Source of the DNA: Pterois miles
Taxonomy: Eukaryota; Chordata; Actinopteri; Perciformes; Scorpaenidae
Length of the DNA stretch: 64,000 bases
Assembly (NCBI GenBank): GCA_947000775.1
Contig: CAMQGK010000328.1
Coordinates: forward strand, 2,141,501 to 2,205,500
Direction of reading: 5' to 3'
The translations under genes and the position numbers were made by a program. Under the pieces are notes generated by a model. It did not search any database, was not told the DNA's origin, and saw only the letters and a program-made list of their open reading frames with translations. Below, piece by piece: positions 14,301 through 24,999 of this stretch. Numbering within the stretch: position 1 is the stretch's first letter; each line of letters begins with the position of its first letter.

Positions 14301-17083
14301 TCGAAAAACTTTTCTGAAAAGAGTTATACTATAGGATTACGAAAAAAGTCATAGTATAGCATGTCGAAAAGAGTCATAGTATAGCATATCGAAAAAAGTC
14401 ATAGTATAGCATGTCGAAAAAACTCATAGTATAGTATGTCGAAAAATTTTCCAAAAAAAGTCATAGTATAGCATGTTTAAAAAATTTTATAGTATGTCGA
14501 TAAATTTTCTGAAAAAAAGTCATAGTATAGCATGTCGAAAAAAGTCATAATATAGTATGTCTAAAAAAGTCATAGTATAGCATGTCGAAAAATTTTATAG
14601 TATGTCGATAAATTTTCTGAAAAAAAGTCATAGTATAGCATGTCGAAAAATTTTCTGAAAAAACGTCATAGTATTGTATGTCGAAAAATTTTCCGGAAAA
14701 AAGTCATAGTATACCATGTCGAAAAATTTTCTGAAAAAAGTCATAGTATAGTATGTCGAAAAAAGTCATAGTATAGTATGTCTGAAAAAAGTCATAGTAT
14801 AGTATGTTGAAAAAAGTCATAGTATAGCATGTCGAAAAAACTCATAGTATAGTATGTCGAAAAATTTTCCAAAAAAAGTCATAGTATAGGATGTTGAAAA
14901 ATAATTTATAGTATGTCGATAAATTTTCTGAAAAAAAGTCATAATATAGTATGTCTAAAAAAGTCATAGTATAGCATGTCGAAAAATTTTCTAAAAAAAG
15001 TCATCGTATACTATGTCAAAAGAAGTCATAGTATAGCATGTCGAAAAAAGTCATAGTAGAGTATATCGATTTAAAAAAAGTCATAGTATAGCATGTCAAA
15101 ATTTTCTGAAAAAAGTCATAGTACAGTTTGTCTAAAAAAGTCAGACTATAGCATGTCGAAAAAGTTTCTAAAAAAAGTCATAATATAGCATGTCGAAAAA
15201 TTTTCTAAAAAAAGTCATCGTATAGTATGTCAAAAGAAGTCATAGTATAGTATGTCAAAAAGAAAGAGTCATAGTATATTATGTCGAAAAAAGTCATAGT
15301 ATAGCATGTCGAAAAACGTCATAGTATAGCATGTCGAAAACTTTTCTGAAAAAAAGTCATAGTATAGTATGTCGCAAAAAGTCATAGTATAGTATGTCAA
15401 AAAATTTTCCGGAAATAAAGTCATAGTACATTATGTCGAAAAAAGTCATAGTATAGCATGTCGAAAAATTTTCTGAAAAAAAGTCATAGTATGCCGAAAA
15501 AAAGTCATAGTATAGCATGTCGAAAAAGTAAAGTCTAGCATGTAAAAAAGTCATATTATAGTATGTCAAAAAATTTTCCGGAAATAAAGTCATAGTATAG
15601 TATGTCGAAAAAAAGTCATAGTATAGTATGTCGAAAAAAAATTTTGTCAAAAAAGACATAGTATAGCATATCGAAAAATTTTCCGAAAAAAAGTCATAGT
15701 ATAGCATGTCGAAAAATTTTCTGAAAAAAATATATATGAAAAAGTCATAGTATAGCATGTCGAAAAAAGTCATAGTATTGCATGTCGAAAAATTTTACGA
15801 AAAAGTCATAGTATAGTATGTCGATAACTTTTCTGAAAAAGTCATAGTATAGTATGTCGAAAAAGTCATAGTATAGTATGTCGAAAAAGTTTCTCAAAAA
15901 ATTCATACTATAGCATTTCGAAAAAGTTTCTGTAAAAAAAGTCATAGTATAGCATGTCGAAAAAAGTCATAGTTTAGTATGTTGAAAAAAGTCGTAGTAC
16001 AGCATGTCGAAAAATTTTCTGAAAAAAGTCATAGTATAGTATGTCAAAAAATTTTCCGGAAATAAAGTCATAGTACAGCATGTCAAAAAAATTTCTGAAA
16101 AAAAAGTCATAGTATAGTATGTCGAAAAAAGTCATAGTATAGTATGTCAAAAAATTTTCCGGAAATAAAGTCATAGTATAGTATGTCGAAAAAAGTCATA
16201 GTATAGTATGTCGAAAAATTTTCCGAAAAAAGTCATAGTATAGCATATCGAAAAATTTTAGCATTCGAAAAAAAGTCATAGTATAGCATGTCGAAAAATT
16301 TTCTAAAAAAAAGTCATAGTATAGCATGTCGAAAAAAGTGTTTTGTATGTGAAAAAAGTCATAGTATTGCATGTCGAAAAATTTTACGAAAAAGTCATAG
16401 TATAGTATGTCGATAACTTTTCTGAAAAAGTCATAGTATAGTATGTCGAAAAAGTCATAGTATAGTATGTCGAAAAAGTTTCTCAAAAAATTCATACTAT
16501 AGCATTTCGAAAAAGTTTCTGTAAAAAAAGTCATAGTATAGCATGTCGAAAAAAGTCATAGTTTAGTATGTCGAAAAAAGTCGTAGTACAGCATGTCGAA
16601 AAACTTTCTGAAAAAAAAAAAGTCTTAGTATAGTATGTCGAAAAAAGTCATAGTATAGTATGTCGAAAAAAGTAATAGTATAGCATGTCGAAAAAGTCAT
16701 AGTATAGCATGTCGAAAAAAGTTATCGTATAGCACGTCGAAAAATGTTCTGAAAAAAGTCAGTGTAGTATGTCGAAAAAAGTCATAGTATAGCATGTCAG
16801 AAAAAAGTCATAGTATAGTATGTTGAAAAAAACATAATATAGCATGTTCAAAAAAGTCATATTATAGCATGTTGAAAAAAGTCATAGTATATAATGTCGA
16901 AAGATTTTCTGAAGAAAGTAATAGTATAGCATGGAAAAAAGTCATAGCATAGCATGTTGATAAATTTTCTGAAAAACAGTCATAGTATAGTAAGCAGAAA
17001 AAAATTACGATAAAAAGACATAGTATAGCATGTCGAAAAAAGTCATAGTGCAGCATGTTGAAATTTTTTTTTAAAAAAGTCAT
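11358..17083. repeat. Satellite higher-order block, copy A'
   Basis: This is the second copy of the variant-unit order seen at 1-5,020. It carries extra irregular A/T-rich insertions absent from the first copy: about 75 bp at 11,990-12,063, a poly-A-like stretch at 12,425-12,480, and shorter ones near 15,066, 15,640, 16,258 and 16,340. They lack the satellite motif, so they are either local mutations or consensus errors in a region that is hard to assemble. Confidence 0.7.
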
Positions 17084-17639
17084 ACTATAGTATATCAGAA
17101 AAAAAAGTCATAGTATAGCATGTTGAAAAAAGTCATAGTATAGCATGTCCAAATAGTTTCTGAAAAAAAGTCATAGTATAGTTTGTCGAAAAAAGTCATA
17201 ATATAGTTTGTCGAACAAAGTCATAGTATAGCAGGTCGAAGAATTTTCTGAATAAAATCTTAGTATAGCATGTCGAAAAAGGTCATAGCATAGCACATTG
17301 AAACATTTTCTGAAAAAAAAAAAATCATAGTATAACATGTTGAAAAATTTCCTGAAAAAAAAATCATAGTATAGCATGTCGAAAAATTTTCTGAAAAAAA
17401 AAACTCATAGTATAGTATGTCAACAAAAGTCATAGTATACTATGTCAACAAAAGTCATAGTATAGCATGTCGAAATATTTTCTGAAAAAAGTCAATGTAT
17501 AATATGTCAAAAAAAGTCGTTGTATAGCATGTCGATAAAAGTCATAGTATAACATATCGAAACATTTTCTGTAAAAAAAAAATCATAGTATAACATGTTG
17601 AAAAATTTCCTGAAAAAAAAGTGATAGTATAGTATGTTG

Positions 17640-18050
17640 AAAATAGTCAGTATGGTATGTTAAAATATTTATGGAAAAAGTCGTAGTATAACATGTCAAA
17701 AATAGCATAAAGTCCATAAAAAAAAGTATTGTATATGAAAAAAAAAAAAAAGAATTGAAAAAGTCATATAGTATGTCAAAAAAAGGTCATCATATTCGGA
17801 ATTCGATAACAGTCAGTGTATACATTAGTATGTCAAAATTCATGAAAACGTCATAGTATCATAGTACAGTTTACATCAATAGTGGTTAGGAAAAAACATT
17901 TTAAAGCCAAAGTAAGTCAAAAAAGTGGTTAAAAGTCTAGTGTGTCAAAATAAGTCGTAAAAATATAGGATTATAAGCTGAAAAGTCATCAAAATGTCAC
18001 TGTAATATTTCATGAATGTCATTAAGTAAATCTGAAAAGTAATCAGTAGC
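17640..18050. repeat. Degenerate right edge of the satellite
   Basis: Motifs such as GTCATAG and AGTATGTCAAAA still recur but are interrupted by unrelated bases and lose register. The spacing becomes irregular and the last recognisable pieces lie around 17,940-18,000. Increasing divergence toward an array edge is expected where unequal exchange homogenises the centre better than the margin. Confidence 0.7.
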
Positions 18051-18195
18051 TTCTGATGTCAGATAAACGTAGTGCAGTAAAATTGGCAGTATTTACCTGA
18101 CATGAGTGGCCGGTGTGGGAGGACAAAGGTGCTCAAACTGCCTTGGCTTTACTCTGCTGGCCCCACGGCGACCTTTGACCTCTGACATTTTCAGA

Positions 18196-19646
18196 CTAGG
18201 AAAGAGGGGGGCCCGGTGCTGGAAAGCCGGAGGGTGTCGAGGCTTCTTGGGGAGGAGTTGGGTGCCTGGGGGATGAGGACAACGCTGTTAGCTATAGTTT
18301 GATTCTTACTCACATGTCAAACTCCCACCACTTTAGGCTTTGTGTGTCAAATAACACTATCATTAATGTCATTAATGTACCCCAGACTTGTCTTTAGCTA
18401 ATCATGACTGGACAGGGATGTTACTTTGCACCAGAAAGTATGTTTGCTGGCCCAACTGATCTGTTGGCATTAGCTCAGATATCCAAAACTGACAGATTTC
18501 TGAAAGATTAAGAAATCAAGCGGCAACAAAAACTCCACACATCAATGATGAGCCAACACAAGAAGTGAACCGGTGGTGAGTGACTGATGGAGCCAGGTAA
18601 CCACAGAGCAGGTGAGGGAAGTGGAAGCAGGTGTGGATGGGTGAGCAACGAGGCCCAGTCCTAGTCCAGTACTACACCCGAGAAACCCAAGAAATTACAA
18701 ATATTATTTTAAATGTACAGTATTAAGAAATGCAGCACTGATGCCAGAGTAAACCAGAGTATTGCTCTGCTGTTAAGTCAGTATTGCACAGCTGGAGATA
18801 TAATAAATTATAGCTACTGATGATGAATATATTGTATACGTATAAATATACTTTACAATCAAATTAACATGTCTACCGTTTTTTGGATTAGAAGATGGTA
18901 TATTTGATCCTAACTATATTCTATTTACATTAAGTTGATAATGTCTGTATGACAGTAAAGTAAACGTCTTTTATTTTGAGCAGTTTGCAGTGAATGGTTG
19001 TACTGACATTGGATCGTGTCCCATGATAAACAAAACAGCTTGTTGTTGGAGGGTTTAATAACCCTCTTCCACCCCCTTATTGGCTCTTAATATGGCGGAG
19101 CCTTCAGGGGAACCTACAGACGGTGTTTGGTGGTTTGAAACTGGGCCTGAATCGATTCTGAGGAATTATTAATTAATTTTATAATTAATAACAATTAATT
19201 AATTTTTTAATTGATTAAAGAATCTGTGCAAAGTCCAGTTTTTACAATCAAAAGATGAAATGAAAAGAGTTTGTTTCATACAAATATGTAAGACGACTGA
19301 AACACTGACGGACCACAGAGCTTCCAGCTGGTATGCACATTAAACACCAGGATCCAAGAGCCATTTAACCACTTACTCGTGGATGTCAAATCCCGATTTT
19401 CTGTAAAATAAACAAAAACATACTATATTTGCAACTACAAATACTAAACAAAAGGTACATGAATTATCTTATATTAATAATGCATGAAATTCTTAGGTAT
19501 CCTAATTATAACAAACATACCAACAAAATTAAACCACTTTTTTCTGACTTTGAACAGATTACCTTACCTAGTGGGTTTGACGTGCTCTCGTAGGTAAGTA
19601 GTCGATATCACACAGCTCCAGAACAACATCATGATCTGTATAAGAG
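18196..19646 (-). CDS. Possible small four-exon gene, 52-aa product (tentative)
   Basis: On the minus strand a chain of consensus splice sites keeps one frame open. A 5' exon ends at 19,755 (donor GTAAGT). Exon 2 is 19,568-19,646 (acceptor ATCCAG, donor GTAAGG), exon 3 is 19,377-19,400 (acceptor TTTTACAG, donor GTAAGT), and exon 4 starts at 18,265 after CCCCCAG. The frame starts with MMLFWSC in exon 2, passes through EHVKPTRKSGFDIHE, and ends in a Pro-rich stretch with GFPAPGPPLS and a TAG at 18,196-18,198. The first 14 residues are hydrophobic, possibly a signal or membrane segment. I do not recognise the product. An alternative frame of exon 4 stays open through MSEVKGRRGASRV to a GTAAAT donor at 18,096, so the gene may continue or the frame may differ. 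A short upstream frame (MRPY..) begins in the 5' exon. The splice sites are visible; the gene itself is inferred. Confidence 0.3.
18300..19370. other. Non-coding, no clear gene
   Basis: This is moderately AT-rich unique sequence with a palindromic AATTAATTAATT-rich patch at 19,165-19,215. If the tentative minus-strand gene is real, this is its last intron. No other conserved coding segment was recognised. Confidence 0.5.
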
Positions 19647-19754
19647 CTGGATACACACATTAAATTATGATTGACGACAGGTAGAATTCACTCAAAGGAT
19701 ATACAGCATATGTCGTCCAAAACAAACTGTCAGAACCATTATGATCAAACTTAC

Positions 19755-19866
19755 CAGTATGGCCGCATGGTCTCAGACAGAGGATCCATCAAACAATTCA
19801 GCGGTGTGACCGCATGGTCTCAGACAGAGGGATCTGAACAGGCCACGCCCATCCTTTATATAACCT
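19755..19866 (-). promoter_or_regulatory. TATA-type promoter and 5' exon of the tentative minus-strand gene
   Basis: On minus, GGTTATATAAAGG (19,854-19,866) is a good TATA box, which would place initiation near 19,828. The transcript would run about 70 nt to the GTAAGT donor at 19,754. A 21-bp direct repeat containing CATGGTCTCAGACAGAGG lies at about 19,763 and 19,810 (47 bp apart) within the 5' exon, and each copy carries an upstream ATG on the minus strand. Confidence 0.35.
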
Positions 19867-20474
19867 CCCCTCCTCCAGACTCCTCCCCTGTGCATTAACA
19901 GGTCAGTCTGCAGCCACTCCTAACTGAGCGGCAGCCATGATGAGAGCTGTTTGAATCCTCTGAACGTTCCTTTATTATCTCCTTTAGCCTAGGATACACT
20001 GGAGCATCCCTTCCCAAAGGAAAGGAGATAATGCCGTCCCACAATTCTTTGCGGCCTCAACTTTTAAAGCGACGCACCATTCTGCCATTTATAAACACAA
20101 ACAATATGCTTATCTTGCATATTATTTTCATACAGTCATATAATAATTGGGATTAATGTTGATAAATATGAGTGATAACCATTTCATTTCACTTTATTTC
20201 TATTTATTTATTGCAAACAAGTAACCAATAAGTAAAAAATAAGACAAGAATAACAAACATAATGAATAGCAAACATAAAGCAAACAAATAATCAACATAA
20301 ATAAATAGTCTGAGAAGGAGTGGAAGAAACTCAAAAAATAACTCACTAATTCAAGTATGTATCATATAAACTTTTGTGGTGGCCGCTGCCGTTGCATCAT
20401 AATTACAGATAATCTCTGAGTCCTTCTGAATTCTCCTTCACATCTTTCTTTGACCTCATGACGTTTTCCATCAA

Positions 20475-20680
20475 GGTTAAGTCAAGTCAATTTATTTTTG
20501 TTTAGCAAAAAAATCACAAGTTTGCCCCAAGGGGCTTTACAGTCTGTACAGGATACGACATCCTCTGTCCTTCAAAGAACGACCCTCTCATCAGATAAGG
20601 AAAAACTCTCCGACCAAAAAAAAAAACCCTTTAACAGGGAAAAACAACAACATAGAGAGCAGCAACATTATGAAAACACA
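20475..20680 (+). repeat. Fragment of a common fish dispersed repeat
   Basis: The stretch begins TCAAGTCAATTTATTT and goes on through GGGGCTTTACAGTCTGTACA, GGAAAAACTCTCC and CCCTTTAACAGGG. I recognise this order from a very abundant teleost interspersed repeat. Open frames across it on both strands are not genes. Sequence on either side (20,000-20,470 and 20,690-21,490) shows no gene I can identify. Confidence 0.6.
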
Positions 20681-21494
20681 GCATAGGCAATCCATATGAC
20701 ACAACATATGACATATAATGTGAACATAATTATGTAAGAAAGTGAGAATCACAATCAGCTTCCCGGCGCTGCCAAACAGAGCCAGCAACATGACGTCACA
20801 GGGTCGAGGAAAAGAGTTAGAAATACACATTAGGACATCATTTTTTGACATTTCGACCACAGTCCTGGTCTCACAGAGGCTTGCACAAAAACATGAATGA
20901 ATATGAATATTATATTCCACTTCTGCCAATAGAGCCCCCTAAATGCTGCACACTGTTCCTTTAAATTTCATAATTTATCGCTTACATACAGTATTTGTGT
21001 TCCTTTATTACGTATATACTATTTACAAAACCTGCATGCTCATTCATTACACTGATGCTAATTGGTCCCACAGTGCGTTTCTGATGATGAGGCTTAATTA
21101 ATGATGGCTAAGTGGTTAATCAGTGCTCTGTAAAGCAGGAACTGCCCCAGGCTGTCAGTAACATGGACTAAAAGAAGTGTATGTGTTTCTAATATCGGTT
21201 GAAGAAGATAGAGGTAGAGAACAAACTCTTAAAGGAATAAACTACCTTGGTTCAAATTATTTATATTTAGTGGATAACCTTTGCCACAGTCAGCAGCCTC
21301 ATCTCCCTCTACTGTAGTAATAATGATTTCTTCTAGTTCCTACAATGCCTCTACTGGTTGAAGATTTAAGTGGCGTTAATTTAATATCATATAGAGTTGT
21401 TCCTAAATCTAACTTGTCCATTTGTCCTGTTATCCAAGGTGAGATCGGGAATAGCCATCGGAAGAAATTTCCAAGATGGAGCTTATTTGCTTGA

Positions 21495-22956
21495 TCACAC
21501 CTTGACGTCATGCGGCTTCTTAGAGAATCTGCATCCACAGCACCTGTCGTCCACACAGTCCATCTTCGTGATGTAGAGGAGAGGCTCGATGCTGCTGCTC
21601 AGGTCCATGATGGAGAACACGCTGACGCTGACCTGGCAGCGGAACTCCACGAACGTGTAGTACGACACGAAGGGCATGAGAGCCACGGGCGGCAGGTAGT
21701 TGACCACCACGATGGCCAGGATGATCAGCACCATCCTGAAGGCCTTCTTCTTTACCGGGTGCATCTCCTCCTTTCCCGCCACTGAACGTCTAAGGACCCA
21801 GATGATGGAGATGTTGCAGAAGACCATGGCCGCAAAGGAAAAGAGGATGATACCGCTGAAGATGTTGGTGACGCTCATGACTCCCAGGAGGCTCTTGGTG
21901 AAGCCGTAAGCCAAGATGAGGCCCCAGACCACGACGGAAATGCCAATGCGAATCTTCTTGTCTCGAATACCAGTGAACAGTACTGGATGGACCACGGCCA
22001 TGTAGCGGTCTAGGCAGATACACACCTGGAACAGCAGATCAGTGTTGAATTCATATTTTTGTTCAGTGTAATAGTATGCATATTTATAATATTTTATTGG
22101 GCCATTTCAGTAGAGACATTAAAATTATGACAATAGAAATATTTTTTTTGTTTTACTTTGGAATGGCACTTTGTAAGCAGATGCTTTACTTTGGTCTCAC
22201 TGTGTTGTGTATTGATAAATCCATGATGCTGAGGTAGCAGACGGATTTGAAATTGTGACTCTTCTGTCACTGTCGCCTGGATCCATAATATCTAAACTAT
22301 ATAGCAAATACAGAACTGAAAAGAGTTGTTTTTGAGTTGAAGTGTAGCTGTGTTTCTGACCTTTTCGCAAACTATCTGAAATCATTTATATGTACTGGAG
22401 CCACACGACTCTGGACGCTCACATGCAACAGGTTACGTAAGTTGTAGGTTCATAGAAGACCTGATTATGAGATCCAATGTGGCAGTTGTTATACTTTGGC
22501 CTTTGTTTAAGGATGCAGAGACATATTCCTGCTCTGGAGTACAGTATTACATATATACAGTAAATACAAACTCACCAGAAAGAGTGGTGCTGAGTCCTTA
22601 ATCCCATATGCAAACCTCTGAAAGTACCAAATCCGAGTGTCACCCAGCAGCAGCCGGTTGACCATCTCTATGGGCGTCATTAGGCAGAAGTAGGCGTCCA
22701 AGACGGCCAGGTTGAAGATGAAGATATCAGTGGTGCACGAGTCACTTTTCTTTGTGACGATCTGCCAGATGACCAGGATGTTACAAGGTGTCCCCAAAGC
22801 CAGGTTGAACACCTTGACGCCAAAGTAGAAAATGAAGGCAAAAGGGGCCACGGCGCACACTGGGAACTGGTACCAAGGCGGAGTACCGCGGGGGCCGCTG
22901 GGGGTGGAGGAGTTCACGTAGAGGCTGGTGACGGGGTTCAGAGTGGTGTTGAACAT
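21495..22956 (-). CDS. Atypical rhodopsin-like GPCR, two coding exons (303 aa)
   Basis: The coding exons are 22,576-22,956 (127 codons) and 21,495-22,025 (176 codons plus stop). They join in phase 0 across a 550-bp intron (donor CTG|GTGAGT, acceptor TTCCAG|GTG). The start is MFNTT at 22,956, just downstream of a plausible acceptor, rather than the upstream in-frame ATG at 23,031. Visible features are N-glycosylation sites at N3 and N15, TM1 (about 37-62), TM2 with D87 in NLAVLD, TM3 with LDRYMAVVHP (D133-R134-Y135), TM4 with W161, TM5 (about 180-204), TM6 with NYLPP (236-240), and TM7 with EPLLY (274-278) instead of NPxxY. A Cys-rich tail follows. The Cys expected 25 residues before the DRY Arg is absent (Ile109), and the second extracellular loop is very short with no Cys. 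The motif HPVKKKAF is shared with the receptor at 26,659-27,510. It belongs to the rhodopsin superfamily; ligand and subfamily are unknown. Confidence 0.85.
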
Positions 22957-22976
22957 TGTGGGGAAGAAGTGCTGAT

Positions 22977-23330
22977 GCTGGCATGATACGAGAAAGGAAG
23001 GGTTAGTTCTAATAATTTCATTTTTGTACATTTTGACTCAAGAAATGCAAATCACATGTTGTAAAGTGTAAACTTTACAGTCAAAATCACTGCAACGATC
23101 ATCTCCTTGCTTGTGATCCAAAGGTAATTTACCAAGTTGCACCAAAATGAAGAAAAACAAACTATAGTTTATTCTACTCACGTATAAATGCTCCAAACAG
23201 AACAACTCATGAGGCGTTTCAGACAACCAGACGTAATCTCACCAGAGTTCAGTGTCTTTCGCTCCCAGTCTTCTTCACTTGCTGCACAACCTTTCTGGAT
23301 TAGATCACCGCGGCCACGACCTTATAAACG
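22977..23330 (-). promoter_or_regulatory. Promoter and 5' UTR exon of the minus-strand GPCR
   Basis: On minus, GTTTATAAGG (23,321-23,330) is a TATA-like box within a GC-richer patch, suggesting a start near 23,290. The transcript would reach a consensus donor, CATTTATAC|GTGAGT, at 23,182. Splicing to TCATGCCAG|CATCAG (exon start 22,977, after a pyrimidine-rich tract) would leave 21 nt of leader before the MFNTT start codon. All elements are seen directly; their use is inferred. Confidence 0.45.
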
Positions 23331-23379
23331 CTGCACAGGGGCTGACGCCACCGTTGGATCGGGCCAGTTTGAGCTGTAA

Positions 23380-24290
23380 TGGCTATCTCAGCCCAGTGTG
23401 GTGTCCAACCCAAGCTGTGATTGGGCAGTAAGGCTGAGACATCTTCAGTGATTGGGTGGTTTAGATCTGTAGAAAGTGGCGTGTTTAGGTTGACCTAGAC
23501 ATGGTTGGCATTATGTCCTTGTAGAGTCAAACATGCTGCAGGGCCAAATATTAATTAATTGTTTTCTAGTCTTTGAGTTATTAGTGTGTGAAGGGGACTC
23601 TGTCTTCGCCTTCAGGGCTCCCCGACAGTAAAACAACCTGCCTGAGGAATGTAGTGATGTTGTCTGTAACGTCCTTTAAAGTACCCCTCTGTGTGGTTAT
23701 TGTTTCCCCAAACCCCCAGCCTGTGGCTCCTTCATCATTTTTCTCATTTATGCTTCATGGTTAAAGAGTAATCTGATCCCAGGTCTGTCCCTGTGGGTAA
23801 TTTCTCACACTGCAGCTGTTTTCTTCTTACTGATGCAACTGTACACCGTTCAGTAAACAGGTGATGCAAGGTGAGCATAAATGAGAAATCTAATGCAAGG
23901 AGTTACTAATGTGCCCAGACTGTGTTGAGTGTTGAGAAAAACCCTGCTGGGAATACGAGCTCAGAAAGTCACGACAAACACCCACTTACATAAATACGGC
24001 TGTGTGTTTCATAACAGTTTTCATTACACAACCAACCGATTTTACTCACAAGGAGTACTACTCAGCCTGTAGTAGAGTCTGAATGAACACAGAAGTCCCT
24101 GATGAGGTGAAAGTCTTCACAATCTATCAAGTTGCCATACTGGATATGAAGGATCCAGAATATTTGGAGCTTAACCAATACTAAGGGTTACAAGTCAGGA
24201 TATCTTGGATGTGGTTGCACTAGATTTATAACAATGTGCACAAGTTCACACCCAAACACACACATAAATCCCAATAAGTCAGTTATGTCA
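23380..24290. other. Intergenic sequence between the divergent receptors, proximal part
   Basis: No coding exon, RNA gene or recognised transposon is evident. With the elements at 24,316-24,957 and 26,140-26,580, it makes up the roughly 3.3-kb spacer separating the two receptor genes. Confidence 0.5.
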
Positions 24291-24315
24291 GGCTTTGTTA
24301 CCAGCTATGGAAGAA

Positions 24316-24957
24316 GGGCTGTTAAAGTTAACGTGATAGTAACACGTCAAAGCAAATTCACTTTTAACGCCACTAATTTCTTTAACGCATTCAATTTTTA
24401 GGTTGTATCGGCTCAGTTTTAAAGTTAGAGTGAAGATACTGGTGGCATATGAAACTAGAAAACATAATGATTCCACTGGTAGCAACCAGGTCAGACTAGC
24501 AGATCATGAAGGAGGCTGAATAGCGCTCAAAACTTACGCTACATTACGGCGAGGAAATAGTGGCATGACATGACCTCTGACCTCCAGATGTGTGGATGTA
24601 AATGGGTTCTCTGGGTCCCCACCAGTCTCCCCTTTACAGACATGCCCACTTTATGATAGTCCCAGTCAGTCTGGATCAAGTCATAGTCAAGTCAGCACTC
24701 TGACACACAGCTGTTTGCCATGTTATGATTGGAGCAGACCTTTTATGCTAAATGCAGTAGCTGTGAGGATTTCTGCACCATATCTGTCATTGTTTTGTGT
24801 TAATTGATTTCCAATAATAAATATATACATACATTTACATAAAGCAGCTTATATATCCTCTCCCCTGTTGATAAGAGGATTAAATACTTAACAAATCTCC
24901 CTTTAAGTTCATTTTGAACAGATGAAAAATGTGCATATTTTAATCAACTGACAGTCC
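24316..24957 (-). mobile_element. Non-autonomous DNA transposon, copy 1 (hAT-like ends)
   Basis: The left end reads GGGCTGTTAAAG and the right end reads GACAGTCC, whose reverse complement is GGACTGTC. The termini are therefore imperfect inverted repeats of the form GGRCTGTYAA. The interior, including CATGCCCACTTTATGATAG and TTAACGCCACTAATTTC, matches the reverse complement of 35,266-36,056 along most of its length. No transposase frame is present and I could not identify a target-site duplication. Assignment to hAT rests only on the general look of the ends. Confidence 0.6.
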
Positions 24958-24999
24958 TAAAATATATAGTGTATATGCTGTATATACAGTATATGTGAT

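Larger units (their letters stand above)
1..17900. repeat. AT-rich satellite array with higher-order structure
   Basis: The whole interval is a tandem array of short related units. The core reads GTCATAGTATAGCATGTCGA (or AGTATGTCGA), followed either by a short A-run (unit about 24-25 bp) or by AAAATTTTCTGAAAAA-type linkers (unit about 36-38 bp). Long and short units alternate irregularly. Diagnostic variants (TATTGCATGTCG, CGATATATTTTCTG, GTCGAACAAAG, TAAGCAGAAAAAAATTACG) recur at kilobase spacing, which shows higher-order repetition. The array runs off the left edge of the window. To the right, copies become increasingly diverged from about 17,640 and are barely recognisable by 18,000. The many minus-strand frames with peptides such as MTFFDMLYYDFF come from the repeat unit being poor in stop codons on that strand, so I do not call them genes. 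This could be pericentromeric, subtelomeric or an interstitial satellite; the sequence alone does not say. Confidence 0.95.

Noticed and set aside
1737..17377. About two dozen minus-strand open frames with Phe/Tyr-rich peptides in the satellite
   Set aside because: They arise from the repeat unit being stop-poor on that strand, shift frame whenever unit length changes, and have no start context, splice sites or domain.
1..17900. CRISPR-like array interpretation of the regularly spaced repeats
   Set aside because: There are no unique spacers; the intervening sequence is itself repeat variants, and all surrounding features are vertebrate.
21510..21909. Plus-strand frames of 69-91 codons over the GPCR second coding exon
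   Set aside because: Antisense shadows of a clear seven-transmembrane exon, with biased His/Asp/Met content typical of reverse-strand reading.
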